From positions 1 to 47,844 of the IMG/VR virus record IMGVR_UViG_3300020171_000043: a DNA stretch of 47,844 bases; one strand, given 5' to 3'. Source of the DNA: a virus. This document shows, piece by piece, positions 1-6,968 of this stretch. The notes below the pieces were generated by a model. The model ran no database searches, was not told the origin of the DNA, and saw only the letters and a list, made by a program, of their open reading frames with translations. The stretch's first letter is position 1, and every line of letters begins with the position of its first letter. Both the position numbers and the translations under genes were made by a program.

Positions 1-8
1 TTTCTCCC

Positions 9-134
9 ATTTAAAATAAAAATATAACAAAAAAAGAAATTCGCAAACTTGATCAACTAGCCCGTGAAAAAGCTAAAGAGAATTACAGTAAATGTATTAT
101 TTGCGGAAACCCCAACATAAATATTCATCACTGC
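9..134. repeat. Terminal direct repeat, left copy
   Basis: These 126 bases are identical to 47719-47844 at the other end of the window. They cover the A-rich leader and first third of an HNH gene. The simplest reading is that the assembly closes on itself, so the genome is circular or terminally redundant with a unit of about 47.7 kb. Bases 1-8 differ from 47711-47718, so the overlap is not a perfect end-to-end match. A local variant, a second copy of the locus or a bad contig tip could explain this. Confidence 0.9.
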
Positions 135-392
135 GAGGGTCGCCGCATAAAATCCACCCGCTGGTATTTGCCTAATTTAATTGCTTTATGCGCTAGTTGC
201 CATACATTTGGATTATTCAGCGCTCATCAGTCGCCTTTTAGGTTTCGTAAAGCAATGCTGGATATTTTTGGCTCTAAATGGGAGAAAGATTTGATACGGC
301 AAGCAAATTTGACATTTAAAGGAAACTTTATCGAAGTAGAAAATTATCTTAATGGCAAAACCAATAACTATATCAATGAAACTATGCCCTAA
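24..392 (+). CDS. HNH-type zinc nuclease-like protein
   Basis: An open frame of about 122 residues carries the zinc-binding HNH pattern: a CIICG knuckle near residue 24, an IHHCEGRR segment with the catalytic-type histidines, NLIALCASCH as the second knuckle, then a SAHQSPF tail. Phage HNH proteins of this size act in recombination, packaging or homing. No ATG lies in frame before 168, which would remove the first knuckle and histidines. The frame is open back to 15, and ATA at 24 sits where a start would be expected after an A-rich leader like those of neighbouring genes. Start assignment is therefore uncertain. The left end of the gene is duplicated at the right end of the window, so on a closed genome it would follow the tRNA-like relic. 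Confidence 0.65.
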   Translation: MTKKEIRKLDQLAREKAKENYSKCIICGNPNINIHHCEGRRIKSTRWYLPNLIALCASCHTFGLFSAHQSPFRFRKAMLDIFGSKWEKDLIRQANLTFKGNFIEVENYLNGKTNNYINETMP

Positions 393-609
393 TTGTAAAA
401 CTTATGCGGAATTTTCAAAGAGCGGATATACTCGCGATAAATTGCAAGTTTATTGCAAGAAGTGTATGAAAGAAAAAACAGAAAAATACAGAGAGAAAGG
501 ATTGATAGGACGGCTTAAAAAGTTTTACGGCGGGTATTTAAGACCTACAGAAGAAAAGCAAGTTATAGATAATTTTAAAAATAATGTTTGGATAAAAATA
601 ATTCAATGA
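376..609 (+). CDS. Small double-CxxC zinc-finger protein
   Basis: This protein of 77 residues begins MKLCPNC and has two CxxC knuckles, CPNC at residues 4-7 and CKKC near 27-30, followed by a lysine-rich helix. The pattern resembles the short N-terminal zinc modules of phage HNH/recombination endonuclease VII-like proteins, but no catalytic motif follows, so the function is unknown. It overlaps the end of the HNH gene by 17 bases. An upstream ATG at 352 is less likely because it would lengthen the overlap and add no conserved sequence. Its stop overlaps the next start. Confidence 0.6.
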   Translation: MKLCPNCKTYAEFSKSGYTRDKLQVYCKKCMKEKTEKYREKGLIGRLKKFYGGYLRPTEEKQVIDNFKNNVWIKIIQ

Positions 610-773
610 AAAACTGGCAATATTACGAACAAGCTCAATTACCCGATAAAAATCCAGTTTATCGTTGCGACTGCGGATTTCTTAACCAGCTGGATTTCGA
701 TGTCCGTAAAGATACTAAAAAATGGGAAAGTTTTAAGTGCTTAAACTGCAATAAAAAAAGGACAAATGACTAA
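606..773 (+). CDS. Small zinc-ribbon protein
   Basis: This is a 55-residue protein with two cysteine pairs (CDCG and CLNC) spaced as in a zinc ribbon. The ATG at 606 overlaps the stop of the preceding gene (ATGA), indicating translational coupling. An in-frame ATG at 588 is an alternative. Its end overlaps the start of the papain-like gene by 8 bases, so the genes from 24 to 1731 look like one operon. No function is recognised. Confidence 0.55.
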   Translation: MKNWQYYEQAQLPDKNPVYRCDCGFLNQLDFDVRKDTKKWESFKCLNCNKKRTND

Positions 774-1731
774 AATAAATTTTGGAAAAGGAGCTATAAA
801 ATCTCCTCCCGACCCAAGAAATTACAAATATGAAGGATTAGTTTGCGCCGCCGCGCTAAAAGCCTTTGATTGGGAAAAAGGTTTTGACATCGAAGCCAAA
901 ACCGGAGTTTTAAAAGTGGAAAACCAAGGGCAGAGTTCCAGTTGTGTTGGACAGGCGATTTCTAAATATCTCGAAGTGTTAAATATCCTAGAAGAGGGAT
1001 TTGTAGATTTATCCGCTAAAGATATGTATTCTCGCATTTATCAACCGCAAGGCGGGGCTTATATAATGGACGGCTTCAAATTAGCCGTTAAAAGAGGCGT
1101 AGCGACTGAAAAAACAGCTCCTAGTTATCTATACAGCCAACCGCCTGATGAAGTATTTATGAGAGAACCAACACCTGACAATGACGAAGAGGCGTATTTA
1201 TACGCTTCTAAAAGCTACGCCACCACCACGCATAATGATTTGGAATGGATAGCTCAAATGATACGAGACAACAACGGGCTGGTAAGTGGATTTGAAGGAG
1301 ATGACGCGGGCTGGCAAACGGCATTCGTTAAACCTCCGATAACTCCCAAATGGGGACACGCTGTTTATCTCGGAAAAGCGAAAATAATCAATGGTAAAAA
1401 GATGATAGGTTTTCTTAATAGCTGGAATGGCTGGGGCTTAGCGGGCTGGGGCTGGTTTGACGCTTCTTATTTAGGAAATCTTTTTGATTTATGGGTTTTA
1501 GTAGATAAAATAAATAATCCAATAAATAAAACTATGAAAATAATTGGCGATGGATTAAACAAAAAAGATCAATTCGTAGTTGGCGAAGATAAAAAGATTT
1601 ATTTAATTTATAATCTTGAAACCTTGCAAGCCCTGCATAATTTAGGCGTAGTAAATAGAGATTTAAAGGTTGACTGGACTGACATATCAATTTATAATAG
1701 AGGAGAAGATTTAGTTGCTATCAAAGGCTAA
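766..1731 (+). CDS. Papain-like (C1 family) cysteine peptidase
   Basis: This 321-residue protein has the papain catalytic set in the right order. Q54 and C60 lie in NQGQSSSCVGQAIS (oxyanion glutamine six residues before the nucleophile). H198 is in WGHAVYLG, and N218 is in NSWNGWGLAGWGWF, the classical asparagine-tryptophan box. There is no evident signal peptide. The catalytic domain ends near residue 247 and a separate domain of about 70 residues follows. C1 peptidases are unusual in phages. Its neighbours, a transglycosylase-like protein and a small two-helix membrane protein, suggest a role in lysis or in opening the host surface, perhaps cutting peptide cross-links or a surface protein; that role is inferred. 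A virion-processing protease is an alternative. The fold call is strong, the role is not. Confidence 0.85.
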   Translation: MTKINFGKGAIKSPPDPRNYKYEGLVCAAALKAFDWEKGFDIEAKTGVLKVENQGQSSSCVGQAISKYLEVLNILEEGFVDLSAKDMYSRIYQPQGGAYIMDGFKLAVKRGVATEKTAPSYLYSQPPDEVFMREPTPDNDEEAYLYASKSYATTTHNDLEWIAQMIRDNNGLVSGFEGDDAGWQTAFVKPPITPKWGHAVYLGKAKIINGKKMIGFLNSWNGWGLAGWGWFDASYLGNLFDLWVLVDKINNPINKTMKIIGDGLNKKDQFVVGEDKKIYLIYNLETLQALHNLGVVNRDLKVDWTDISIYNRGEDLVAIKG

Positions 1732-1735
1732 TAAT

Positions 1736-2190
1736 ATGAACTACAATTTTTAACACGGATTGCCATTCTTTTAACGACATTATTGCTAGTTTTTACGATA
1801 GAAATTAAAACTGAAACGAATAATAATGAAGAAAAAGCAAATCCGACAATTGAAATACCGATAACCGAGACAAGACCTGTTTTAATACCTCAAATTTCGC
1901 AAGATGTGTTGCCTGAAATAGAAACCATAGTAAAAGAGATAGAAAAATATGACTGGGATGTGGCGATAATGCTTAAAATCGTAAAATGTGAAAGTAGTTT
2001 TAATCCGAAAGCGATAAATTGGGATGACGCTACTATAACAGGTTATCCTTCAATGGGTGTCCTGCAATTAAACCGTCCTTACGATGAAAAATACTTTGAT
2101 TATAAAATCAATATCGCCGAAGCGTATGATTTATATCTGAAAAGAGGATACCAACCTTGGTCCTGCAGTTATATTTTAGGAATTTTATAA
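1736..2190 (+). CDS. Membrane-anchored lytic transglycosylase-like protein (5' frameshift)
   Basis: The C-terminal part matches a soluble lytic transglycosylase/lysozyme-like core: KIVKCESSFNPKAIN contains the likely catalytic glutamate (E70 counted from the TTG at 1783), then GVLQLNRP and a YLKRGYQPWSCS segment. The frame is open upstream to 1735 and would encode a hydrophobic LTRIAILLTTLLLVF anchor, but no ATG is in that frame. The ATG at 1736 is one base out of phase. One extra A at 1739-1740 would give a protein starting MKLQFLTRIAIL and 151 residues long. A one-base deletion (real or a sequencing error) is therefore likely. The fallback start is TTG 1783, which loses most of the anchor. 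It follows the papain-like peptidase directly. Confidence 0.65.
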
Positions 2191-2193
2191 AAT

Positions 2194-2400
2194 ATGAGAA
2201 ATAGCAAAATTGAATATTTATTAAATGGAAAAATAAGCAAAGAGGAATATAAGGATTGGCTGGAACTTGCTTATCAAGAGATTAAGGAATGGCAAAAATT
2301 TATTATAGATTTAAAAAAAGAAAAAAAACATTTAAAATTTGCCAAAAGAAAGACCGTCAGCTGGAAAAAGTTTGTCGCTAATTTAAAAAAAGGAAGATAA
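2194..2400 (+). CDS. Small lysine-rich hypothetical protein
   Basis: A 68-residue, strongly basic, probably all-helical protein; the second half is almost half lysine. It begins 4 bases after the transglycosylase-like gene and seems to belong to the same operon. No conserved motif is recognised. A basic helical protein here could bind nucleic acid or membrane, but nothing decides this. Confidence 0.5.
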   Translation: MRNSKIEYLLNGKISKEEYKDWLELAYQEIKEWQKFIIDLKKEKKHLKFAKRKTVSWKKFVANLKKGR

Positions 2401-2411
2401 AAAGAATTCAA

Positions 2412-2585
2412 ATGTGTGAAATAAATAATGAATGGACAGGTTTTTGTCCCGAATGCCAAAGAAAAAATTGGATTGAATATTTAAAAGAGGCGGATATTGA
2501 TAATATATTTAGAATAACGCTTCCTTTCCTTAAATTCAATAATAAAGAAATAATAAAAGGTAAAAATGGTTTTATAATTTCGTAA
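2412..2585 (+). CDS. Small CxxC protein
   Basis: A 57-residue open frame with ATG at 2412 and stop at 2583-2585. It carries one CPEC knuckle near residue 13 and an earlier cysteine at residue 2. It is packed tightly between its neighbours, in the same direction, with a typical A-rich leader. Function unknown. Confidence 0.45.
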   Translation: MCEINNEWTGFCPECQRKNWIEYLKEADIDNIFRITLPFLKFNNKEIIKGKNGFIIS

Positions 2586-2590
2586 ATCAA

Positions 2591-2800
2591 ATGATTGATA
2601 TAATCAATAAAAATTTAGATTGGGAACTGCGAAAAGAAACGATAGAAGATAAAACTCTTTATCGTTTCAATTGCTGGAAAAAAGGGGAATGGCGTTTTGA
2701 GGAATTTAATGGAGTTGTTGAATACGCCAACACAGCGGACGAAATGGCAAACAAACTAATTACATTAGCGGAAAAATTAAAGGTCGAAATAAAAAACTAA
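2591..2800 (+). CDS. Hypothetical protein, 69 residues
   Basis: A short soluble protein with alternating aromatic and charged residues (WELRKETIEDKTLYRFNCW) that suggests a small beta-sheet followed by a C-terminal helix. It starts 5 bases after the preceding stop. I do not recognise the family. Confidence 0.5.
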   Translation: MIDIINKNLDWELRKETIEDKTLYRFNCWKKGEWRFEEFNGVVEYANTADEMANKLITLAEKLKVEIKN

Positions 2801-2819
2801 TAATCAGTTATTAAATTAT

Positions 2820-3041
2820 ATGACAGTTATAAAAGACGAAAGCGTGAACGGGATTATAATGCTTATAGTTATCACATTGGCCTCTTGGGGCGTGGATAAC
2901 ATCGAGGGTAAGTTTTATGAAGCGGTGGGAGTATTGGTTTTAAGCGTGATACTCTTAATAATCAGAGCAGTACTTCAAAAGAATGGCTTATCGCAAGGTG
3001 TTGATGTTTTGCTGGGTAAGCAGGAAATCCCACGGCTTTAG
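2820..3041 (+). CDS. Two-helix membrane protein, holin candidate
   Basis: A 73-residue protein with two hydrophobic segments, about residues 11-26 (GIIMLIVITLASWGV) and 34-52 (EAVGVLVLSVILLIIRAVL), separated by a short charged turn, with a polar tail. Size, hairpin topology and position after the peptidase and transglycosylase-like genes fit a small phage holin, but there is no diagnostic motif. It is the last gene before a strongly structured non-coding stretch. Confidence 0.55.
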   Translation: MTVIKDESVNGIIMLIVITLASWGVDNIEGKFYEAVGVLVLSVILLIIRAVLQKNGLSQGVDVLLGKQEIPRL

Positions 3042-3250
3042 CAAAACCCTAGTTTAATATTTATATTTGATTTCTACTTTTGTAGATAATACAGGGTTTA
3101 GTTGCAAAACCCTAGAAATGCGGAATCGTTCTGCCGTGAAGCATTTCGAAATATGGGGACTCGACCGTTAGGACGAGCAACCCCGCGCAGAATAGGCGGG
3201 ATAAAATAGATAGAAAACCGCAACATTTTATCTACCCGCCTATACCTAAA
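3041..3250 (+). ncRNA. Structured non-coding RNA candidate
   Basis: About 210 bases without a convincing gene contain nested stems. AGGGTTT (3093-3099) can pair with AAACCCT at 3107-3113 or with the same heptamer at 3044-3050; both copies lie in a 12-base repeat GCAAAACCCTAG. AAATGC/GCATTT (3116-3121 with 3140-3145) closes another stem. GGGG/CCCC encloses CTCG/CGAG. ATAGGCGGG pairs with CCCGCCTAT just before 3250, with an inner ATAAAAT/ATTTTAT. It is more GC-rich than its surroundings. The competing heptamers suggest a switch. I cannot assign it to a known RNA family. Confidence 0.5.
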
Positions 3251-3253
3251 TTT

Positions 3254-3400
3254 ATGCTAAAACTCAAATTCAAAAGTAATAAACTTTGGCGATGGATATT
3301 TTCAATTACTCCTTTTCTTAAAAAACTGGGTATTGGCTATATCACTACCAGTACGGAAGATTATCATTATTGGAGATTTTTCGTTAATCGCTGGCACTAA
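3254..3400 (+). CDS. Small basic aromatic protein
   Basis: A 48-residue frame from ATG 3254, rich in lysine, tryptophan, phenylalanine and tyrosine (KLWRWIF, YHYWRFFVNRWH). It follows the structured RNA by only a few bases. The composition looks membrane-active or nucleic-acid-binding, but no family is recognised. Confidence 0.4.
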   Translation: MLKLKFKSNKLWRWIFSITPFLKKLGIGYITTSTEDYHYWRFFVNRWH

Positions 3401-3499
3401 GACCCGGGACTAAGTGCGCGTAACTGATTTTCGCTCTTGGATTTAATGAAATAATAATTTACAGAAAAAACCCTAGAAGATACGTTTATAAGTTTTGAG

Positions 3500-3543
3500 T
3501 TATCCACAATCAGACTTGACAAGAATTTTAGATATGTTAGAAT
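3500..3543 (+). promoter_or_regulatory. DnaA-type box plus extended -10 promoter
   Basis: TTATCCACA (3500-3508) is a perfect DnaA-type box. Seven bases on lies TTGACA (3516-3521), a 16-base spacer and TGtTAGAAT (-10 at 3538-3543). Transcription would begin near 3550 and read through the attenuator-like leader into the replication initiator. The arrangement is nearly copied at 44583-44626. Bases 3401-3499 between the preceding gene and this site show nothing I can name. Confidence 0.7.
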
Positions 3544-3574
3544 AGAATAAATAATAAAAACTATGCAGATAAAA

Positions 3575-3668
3575 AACATCGTTCAAAAAAATATACTTTA
3601 TTATCAGCACGGACGGAGTCTGCATTTGAACGATGTTGCTTCGTCCGTTTTGATTGTAAGGATTTTTT
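3575..3668 (+). promoter_or_regulatory. Attenuator-like leader of the replication initiator
   Basis: Two interlocking stems are visible. Stem 1 pairs 3575-3587 with 3625-3637 (13 perfect pairs). Stem 2 pairs 3609-3618 with 3639-3648 (10 pairs, one G-U), and its 5' half lies inside the loop of stem 1. Only one base separates the 3' halves, too short to cross 13 pairs, so the stems probably exclude each other. Stem 2 is followed by TTTTGATT, a weak terminator-like tail. A 35-residue frame (3563-3670) covers the same bases, but the pairing better explains them. Control of the initiator gene at 3700 is inferred from position. Confidence 0.6.
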
Positions 3669-3699
3669 AATTATTCAACTGATTTTAGCTTATACTAAA

Positions 3700-4488
3700 A
3701 TGGATATTATAAATAACTCAAACGATAAGAAATATTTTACTCAAGTTCCAAATTTTATTCTTAATCATTCAACAGCAGTCGATCAAGCGTTATATCTGCA
3801 AATGAAACGAATAACTGGTGAAAAAGAAAAATGCAAAGCGGGGGAAAAATATTTTCTAAAACAACTGGGAATAGGCAGAAAAGCCCTTAAAAAATCATTA
3901 GAATATCTAATAGAACACGAATGGATAATAAAAATAGGGAAAGAGCCAGTAATGACAGAAGGAGGGGAACAAGCAATTAACTGTTATATTGTAAATGATA
4001 TATGGAAAATGAATACCGATTATTACTTCAAAGGGGTGTCTGAAAGCGAACACCTTGATAGCAAAGGGGTGTCTGAAAGCACTCAAAGGGGTGTCCAAAA
4101 GGAACTCAAAGGGGTGTCCAAAAGAGACAACAAAGAAGAACCTAAGAAAGAAGAACTAAGAACATATGCAACGCCTGAAGTCGTTGCGGAGGCTAAAACT
4201 TTTAATTTAGAAGAAGAAACAGATAAGTTGGTAAATAGTAAGGTCGAGCATTTACCGGCTATAGGATTATTTATCGATATACAAGAACTTAAACCCGCCA
4301 ACTCCGCCCAACTTTCTTCAATTATTAAAAGAAACTCCCGCTCCGCCTGCCTTTTAAAAGGATATTCCAAAGAGCAGATTATTCATACAATGAGTTTGTT
4401 AAAAAAATACGCCGATTTTCGTTGGACGCTGGAGAGTGTGGGAAAGTATATAGACAAGCCCGAAGAAATTAAAAAACTAATCAAATAA
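3700..4488 (+). CDS. Replication initiator, winged-helix, lambda O-like layout
   Basis: This 262-residue protein has an N-terminal winged-helix domain (residues about 10-105, with YFTQVPNFILNHSTAVDQALYLQMKRI and a KQLGIGRKALKKSLEYLIEHEWI recognition-helix region) of the type found in phage replication initiators. A repetitive polar linker (about 110-155) follows, then a small C-terminal domain (about 195-262). The linker is repetitive because its DNA carries four iterons (4029-4124). That is the arrangement of lambda O, where the origin lies within the initiator gene. The protein would bind the iterons and recruit the host helicase loader or helicase. It follows a DnaA-box promoter and an attenuator-like leader, which would set its dosage. 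The exact domain family is not certain without a profile search. Confidence 0.75.
   Translation: MDIINNSNDKKYFTQVPNFILNHSTAVDQALYLQMKRITGEKEKCKAGEKYFLKQLGIGRKALKKSLEYLIEHEWIIKIGKEPVMTEGGEQAINCYIVNDIWKMNTDYYFKGVSESEHLDSKGVSESTQRGVQKELKGVSKRDNKEEPKKEELRTYATPEVVAEAKTFNLEEETDKLVNSKVEHLPAIGLFIDIQELKPANSAQLSSIIKRNSRSACLLKGYSKEQIIHTMSLLKKYADFRWTLESVGKYIDKPEEIKKLIK
4029..4124 (+). repeat. Four iterons: probable replication origin
   Basis: Four 18-base direct repeats with consensus CAAAGGGGTGTCYRAAAG occur at 4029-4046, 4062-4079, 4084-4101 and 4107-4124. The first two end CTGAAAG and the last two CCAAAAG. Start-to-start spacings are 33, 22 and 23 bases, about three, two and two helical turns, so all sites face one side of the DNA. 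A purine-rich, AT-rich stretch (4121-4165) follows and could be the unwinding element. They lie inside the initiator gene. Confidence 0.8.
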
Positions 4489-4489
4489 T

Positions 4490-4969
4490 ATGAAATATTT
4501 AGAAGACAAAGAAGAAGAAAAAGTTTTTACGCCAGTGTGGCAGAAATCCACTGAAGAACTAAAAGAGACAATCGGCGATTTTGAAAATCAATTAAAAGAG
4601 CATAAAGAAAATATCCCGTCAACTGTTCACGGACAAATGCGGGCAATGAATGACGGAAAGTTGCCTGATTGCGGAAGTCGATTTTTGTTGGACAGGGGAA
4701 TAACAGTGTGGTATTTGGAAAACGGCTGGCTTCAGACGGAAACTCCCAAATTAGGCGAAAAGCGGAAATGGCAAACAACAACAAAATATATTTTGGATGG
4801 AATATCGGGAAAAGAAGAAACGCTGGACGAACTTCAACACCGAAGAAATTATGCTGAAGAAGAAGCTATCAAGGGTGGCGATCCCGAAATCGCCGAGATG
4901 TATCGCAAAGAGCAACAAGATAAAATAGACGCTATGAGAAAAAAGTTAATGGTCAAGTTATCAGTTTAA
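4490..4969 (+). CDS. Hypothetical protein after initiator
   Basis: A 159-residue acidic protein with an N-terminal coiled-coil-like segment (residues 18-45), a central CGSRFLLDRGITVWYLENGWLQ beta-like region and a C-terminal charged helix (110-159). It starts one base after the initiator stop, so they are probably translated together. In phages a helicase loader often follows the initiator, but no Walker motif is present. A helicase-binding or primosome accessory role is only a guess. Confidence 0.6.
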   Translation: MKYLEDKEEEKVFTPVWQKSTEELKETIGDFENQLKEHKENIPSTVHGQMRAMNDGKLPDCGSRFLLDRGITVWYLENGWLQTETPKLGEKRKWQTTTKYILDGISGKEETLDELQHRRNYAEEEAIKGGDPEIAEMYRKEQQDKIDAMRKKLMVKLSV

Positions 4970-4990
4970 TCAATAATTTAAAATAAAAAT

Positions 4991-5218
4991 ATGGAAGTAA
5001 ACACTAAAGTATGTAAATGTAATTTTTGTGGAGAAAGATACGAGTTAGATTCATATGATAACGATAGAACTCATATAAGATTTTGCGGAGGAGATTGTCA
5101 ATATGCAGGAGAAGTATTGCCTGATTTTATTAGAAGCACCACAGGAGAAGAAAAAAAACACTGGGAAGAAGAATTAAAAAATTATAGAAAAAAGTTTAAT
5201 TCAATAACTAATTTATAA
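4991..5218 (+). CDS. Small zinc-finger protein
   Basis: A 75-residue protein with CKCNFCG near residue 8 and FCGGDCQYAG near residue 32, a four-cysteine zinc site like those of host-takeover zinc fingers, then a charged helix. Same strand and leader type as its neighbours. Function unknown. Confidence 0.6.
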   Translation: MEVNTKVCKCNFCGERYELDSYDNDRTHIRFCGGDCQYAGEVLPDFIRSTTGEEKKHWEEELKNYRKKFNSITNL

Positions 5219-5220
5219 AT

Positions 5221-5298
5221 ATGAAACCAAGCAAACTTTTACAAAAAAGATACGAAGAAGCGGAATATGAGTTCCTAATACAATTTGTGAAAAACTAA
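5221..5298 (+). CDS. Possible 25-residue peptide
   Basis: ATG at 5221 begins two bases after the preceding stop and runs 25 codons to TAA at 5296-5298. The sequence is amphipathic. The tight spacing supports translation, but it is very short and no family is recognised. Confidence 0.25.
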   Translation: MKPSKLLQKRYEEAEYEFLIQFVKN

Positions 5299-5345
5299 AA
5301 ATAGATTTTAAAGAATAGTTTAATCAATAATTTAATACAATATAT

Positions 5346-5579
5346 ATGAAACATAATGAAGTCGTGGTAATAACAGGAGACGAAGCAATTAAAGAAGTTA
5401 AAAAAGAGGGAAAAAAAATACATTGTTTCCTAGGATTTATTGGGGCAGACTGGGATAAAAAATCTGTAATTGACTTATTGAAAAAAGCCAAAAGAATAGC
5501 TTGGGCGGATAATCCTTTTAACCATAATTTAGTGGCGATTGATGAGGGAAAGCGGTATTGTTTTGATATTAAGCATTAA
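5346..5579 (+). CDS. Hypothetical protein, 77 residues
   Basis: A compact alpha/beta-looking protein (VVVITGDEAIKEV, then IHCFLGFIGADWDKKSVIDLLKKAKRIAWADN). It has the A-rich leader seen across this region (AATTTAATACAATATAT before ATG). No catalytic motif is evident and I do not recognise the family. Confidence 0.55.
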   Translation: MKHNEVVVITGDEAIKEVKKEGKKIHCFLGFIGADWDKKSVIDLLKKAKRIAWADNPFNHNLVAIDEGKRYCFDIKH

Positions 5580-5603
5580 AAATCAATAATTTAAAATAAA
5601 CAT

Positions 5604-5957
5604 ATGGAAATAAATAAGATGTTAAAATTACTAAAAGATAATTACGAAAAATTACCAAAATCAAAAATAGATGAAGAAGAATTTGTTATTTTTGCCACTG
5701 GAAAGTTTGAAGGCGAGTATGGCTATGGAAGTTCAGACCTTGAGAGCTATGGAATAGACAAAAATGGAAAATTATATTGGATTTATGCTTCAGGTTGCAG
5801 TTGTCATTGTGATACTTGGAGCGAAGAAAAGGACATAAAAGTTTTTGAGATAACAGAAAAAGACCCGACAGATATTCTTAAACAGTTTGAACTTTTTAAT
5901 CTGGATAAAGATGAATTTTTAAAAGGAATAAAAAGTTATGACTACGAAAATTTTTAA
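5604..5957 (+). CDS. Conserved-looking protein with CSCHCDTW motif
   Basis: A 117-residue acidic protein. The middle holds WIYASGCSCHCDTWSEEKD, a dense cysteine/histidine cluster that may bind metal, after a glycine- and tyrosine-rich YGYGSSDLESYG stretch. Small phage proteins of unknown function with a similar cluster exist, but I cannot name the family. It sits in a run of similarly spaced small early genes. Confidence 0.55.
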   Translation: MEINKMLKLLKDNYEKLPKSKIDEEEFVIFATGKFEGEYGYGSSDLESYGIDKNGKLYWIYASGCSCHCDTWSEEKDIKVFEITEKDPTDILKQFELFNLDKDEFLKGIKSYDYENF

Positions 5958-5979
5958 TTCAATAATTTAACATATAAAT

Positions 5980-6147
5980 ATGGAAAATGAAAAAGAGATT
6001 TGGAGAATGATAAAAGAAATATCCGACATTCAAACTAGAAGCTCCGTAGAAATTGAAAAGTTTGATAATTTAAAAATTGAAATTAAAAAAGACCTAGAAG
6101 AAGCAGAGGAGTTTTTTAATAAACTTAATAAAAATAATTTAATTTAA
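5980..6147 (+). CDS. Small charged helical protein
   Basis: A 55-residue frame from ATG 5980 to TAA 6145-6147, rich in Glu, Lys and Ile with heptad-like spacing, so probably one long helix or coiled coil. Its leader resembles the neighbours (TTTAACATATAAAT). Function unknown. Confidence 0.45.
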   Translation: MENEKEIWRMIKEISDIQTRSSVEIEKFDNLKIEIKKDLEEAEEFFNKLNKNNLI

Positions 6148-6154
6148 GAAAAAT

Positions 6155-6391
6155 ATGGAGATAAAACAAAATAAAATTAAAAGACTAGAAATACAAAAGA
6201 AAAAAATGATAGAGGAAATATCAAATTGTGTTTCAAGCAAAATTTTTAATTTAAAAAATGGCACAATAAAACAAAGAGAAAAACAGATATTATTCGAGGC
6301 GTTGGGATTTTTAAATATGATAAACTATTCCTCAATGCCTTTCAGCGAGATTAGAGAGCATTGGGAAAAATCAAATCTGAAATTTCAATAA
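6155..6391 (+). CDS. Small helical hypothetical protein
   Basis: A 78-residue, lysine-rich, mostly helical protein beginning 7 bases after the preceding stop. No motif is recognised. It is the last gene before the 6397-6442 promoter. Confidence 0.5.
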   Translation: MEIKQNKIKRLEIQKKKMIEEISNCVSSKIFNLKNGTIKQREKQILFEALGFLNMINYSSMPFSEIREHWEKSNLKFQ

Positions 6392-6396
6392 AAAAG

Positions 6397-6442
6397 TTAT
6401 CCACTATCAAACGCTTGACAAATTTAATAGGTATGCTAGAAT
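6397..6442 (+). promoter_or_regulatory. Near-DnaA box plus extended -10 promoter
   Basis: TTATCCACT (6397-6405) differs by one base from a DnaA box. TTGACA follows at 6415-6420, then a 16-base spacer and TGcTAGAAT (-10 at 6437-6442). The predicted start is near 6449, with the ATG at 6465 downstream. The layout matches the promoters at 3516 and 44599. Confidence 0.7.
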
Positions 6443-6464
6443 GTAAATATAAGTAAATTAAAAT

Positions 6465-6702
6465 ATGGATAAAAAAAACTAAAGACAGACTTAAACTAAT
6501 TCCAATATCCCGATGTTCTATTTGCAAAACGCCAAGAGGTCGGACAAATCCCGTATGGAAATGCTATGAGTGCAAAAAAAAATTCTGTTTTGACCATTTG
6601 TGGGGCGGACAAATTAAAAAAGGAATGGATTTAAACGATGAAATTAGGAATATTTGCGATAAATGCAAAGAAAAGTTTGGATATAAGACATTAGGAAGCT
6701 AA
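6465..6702 (+). CDS. Zinc-ribbon protein interrupted by an A8 frameshift
   Basis: ATG 6465 reads only five codons (MDKKN) before TAA. The next frame runs open to TAA 6700-6702 and encodes a coherent protein with CSIC, CYEC, CFDH and CDKC, a FYVE/B-box-like pair of zinc sites. The two frames meet at a run of eight A residues (6470-6477). With seven A residues the protein would read MDKKTKDRLKLIPISRC without interruption. Either this is a homopolymer error, or slippage on the A run is used for expression. The gene sits directly behind a strong promoter. Confidence 0.55.
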
Positions 6703-6773
6703 AATTTACCAATACCTATACTTTTTAAGCGATTTAAATTTAAAAAAGGTAATCTGATAGGTTTAACAAAAAT

Positions 6774-6968
6774 ATGACTGAATTAACTAACAGCGAAATG
6801 GGAAAAATAGGCGGAAAATCTACTTTTGAGAAATACGGCACAAAACATTTTATAAAAATAAGTAAAAAAGGCAAAGAAAAAAGATTAGCCAATAAGTTAT
6901 TAAGAAAATCCGCTCTTAATAAATCACTAGACAAATATCTTGAAAACGCAACAGATATAATGAAGTAA
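6774..6968 (+). CDS. Small basic phage protein
   Basis: A 64-residue very basic protein with a MGKIGGKSTFEKYGTKHF motif and KKGKEKRLANKLLRK. This GGKxTxxKxGxxHF pattern is typical of small, abundant phage/bacterial stress-type or nucleic-acid-binding proteins. Function unproven. Confidence 0.5.
   Translation: MTELTNSEMGKIGGKSTFEKYGTKHFIKISKKGKEKRLANKLLRKSALNKSLDKYLENATDIMK

Noticed and set aside
3663-3696. TATACT promoter directly before the initiator gene
   Set aside because: No -35 lies at a suitable distance, and the start would fall after the ATG.
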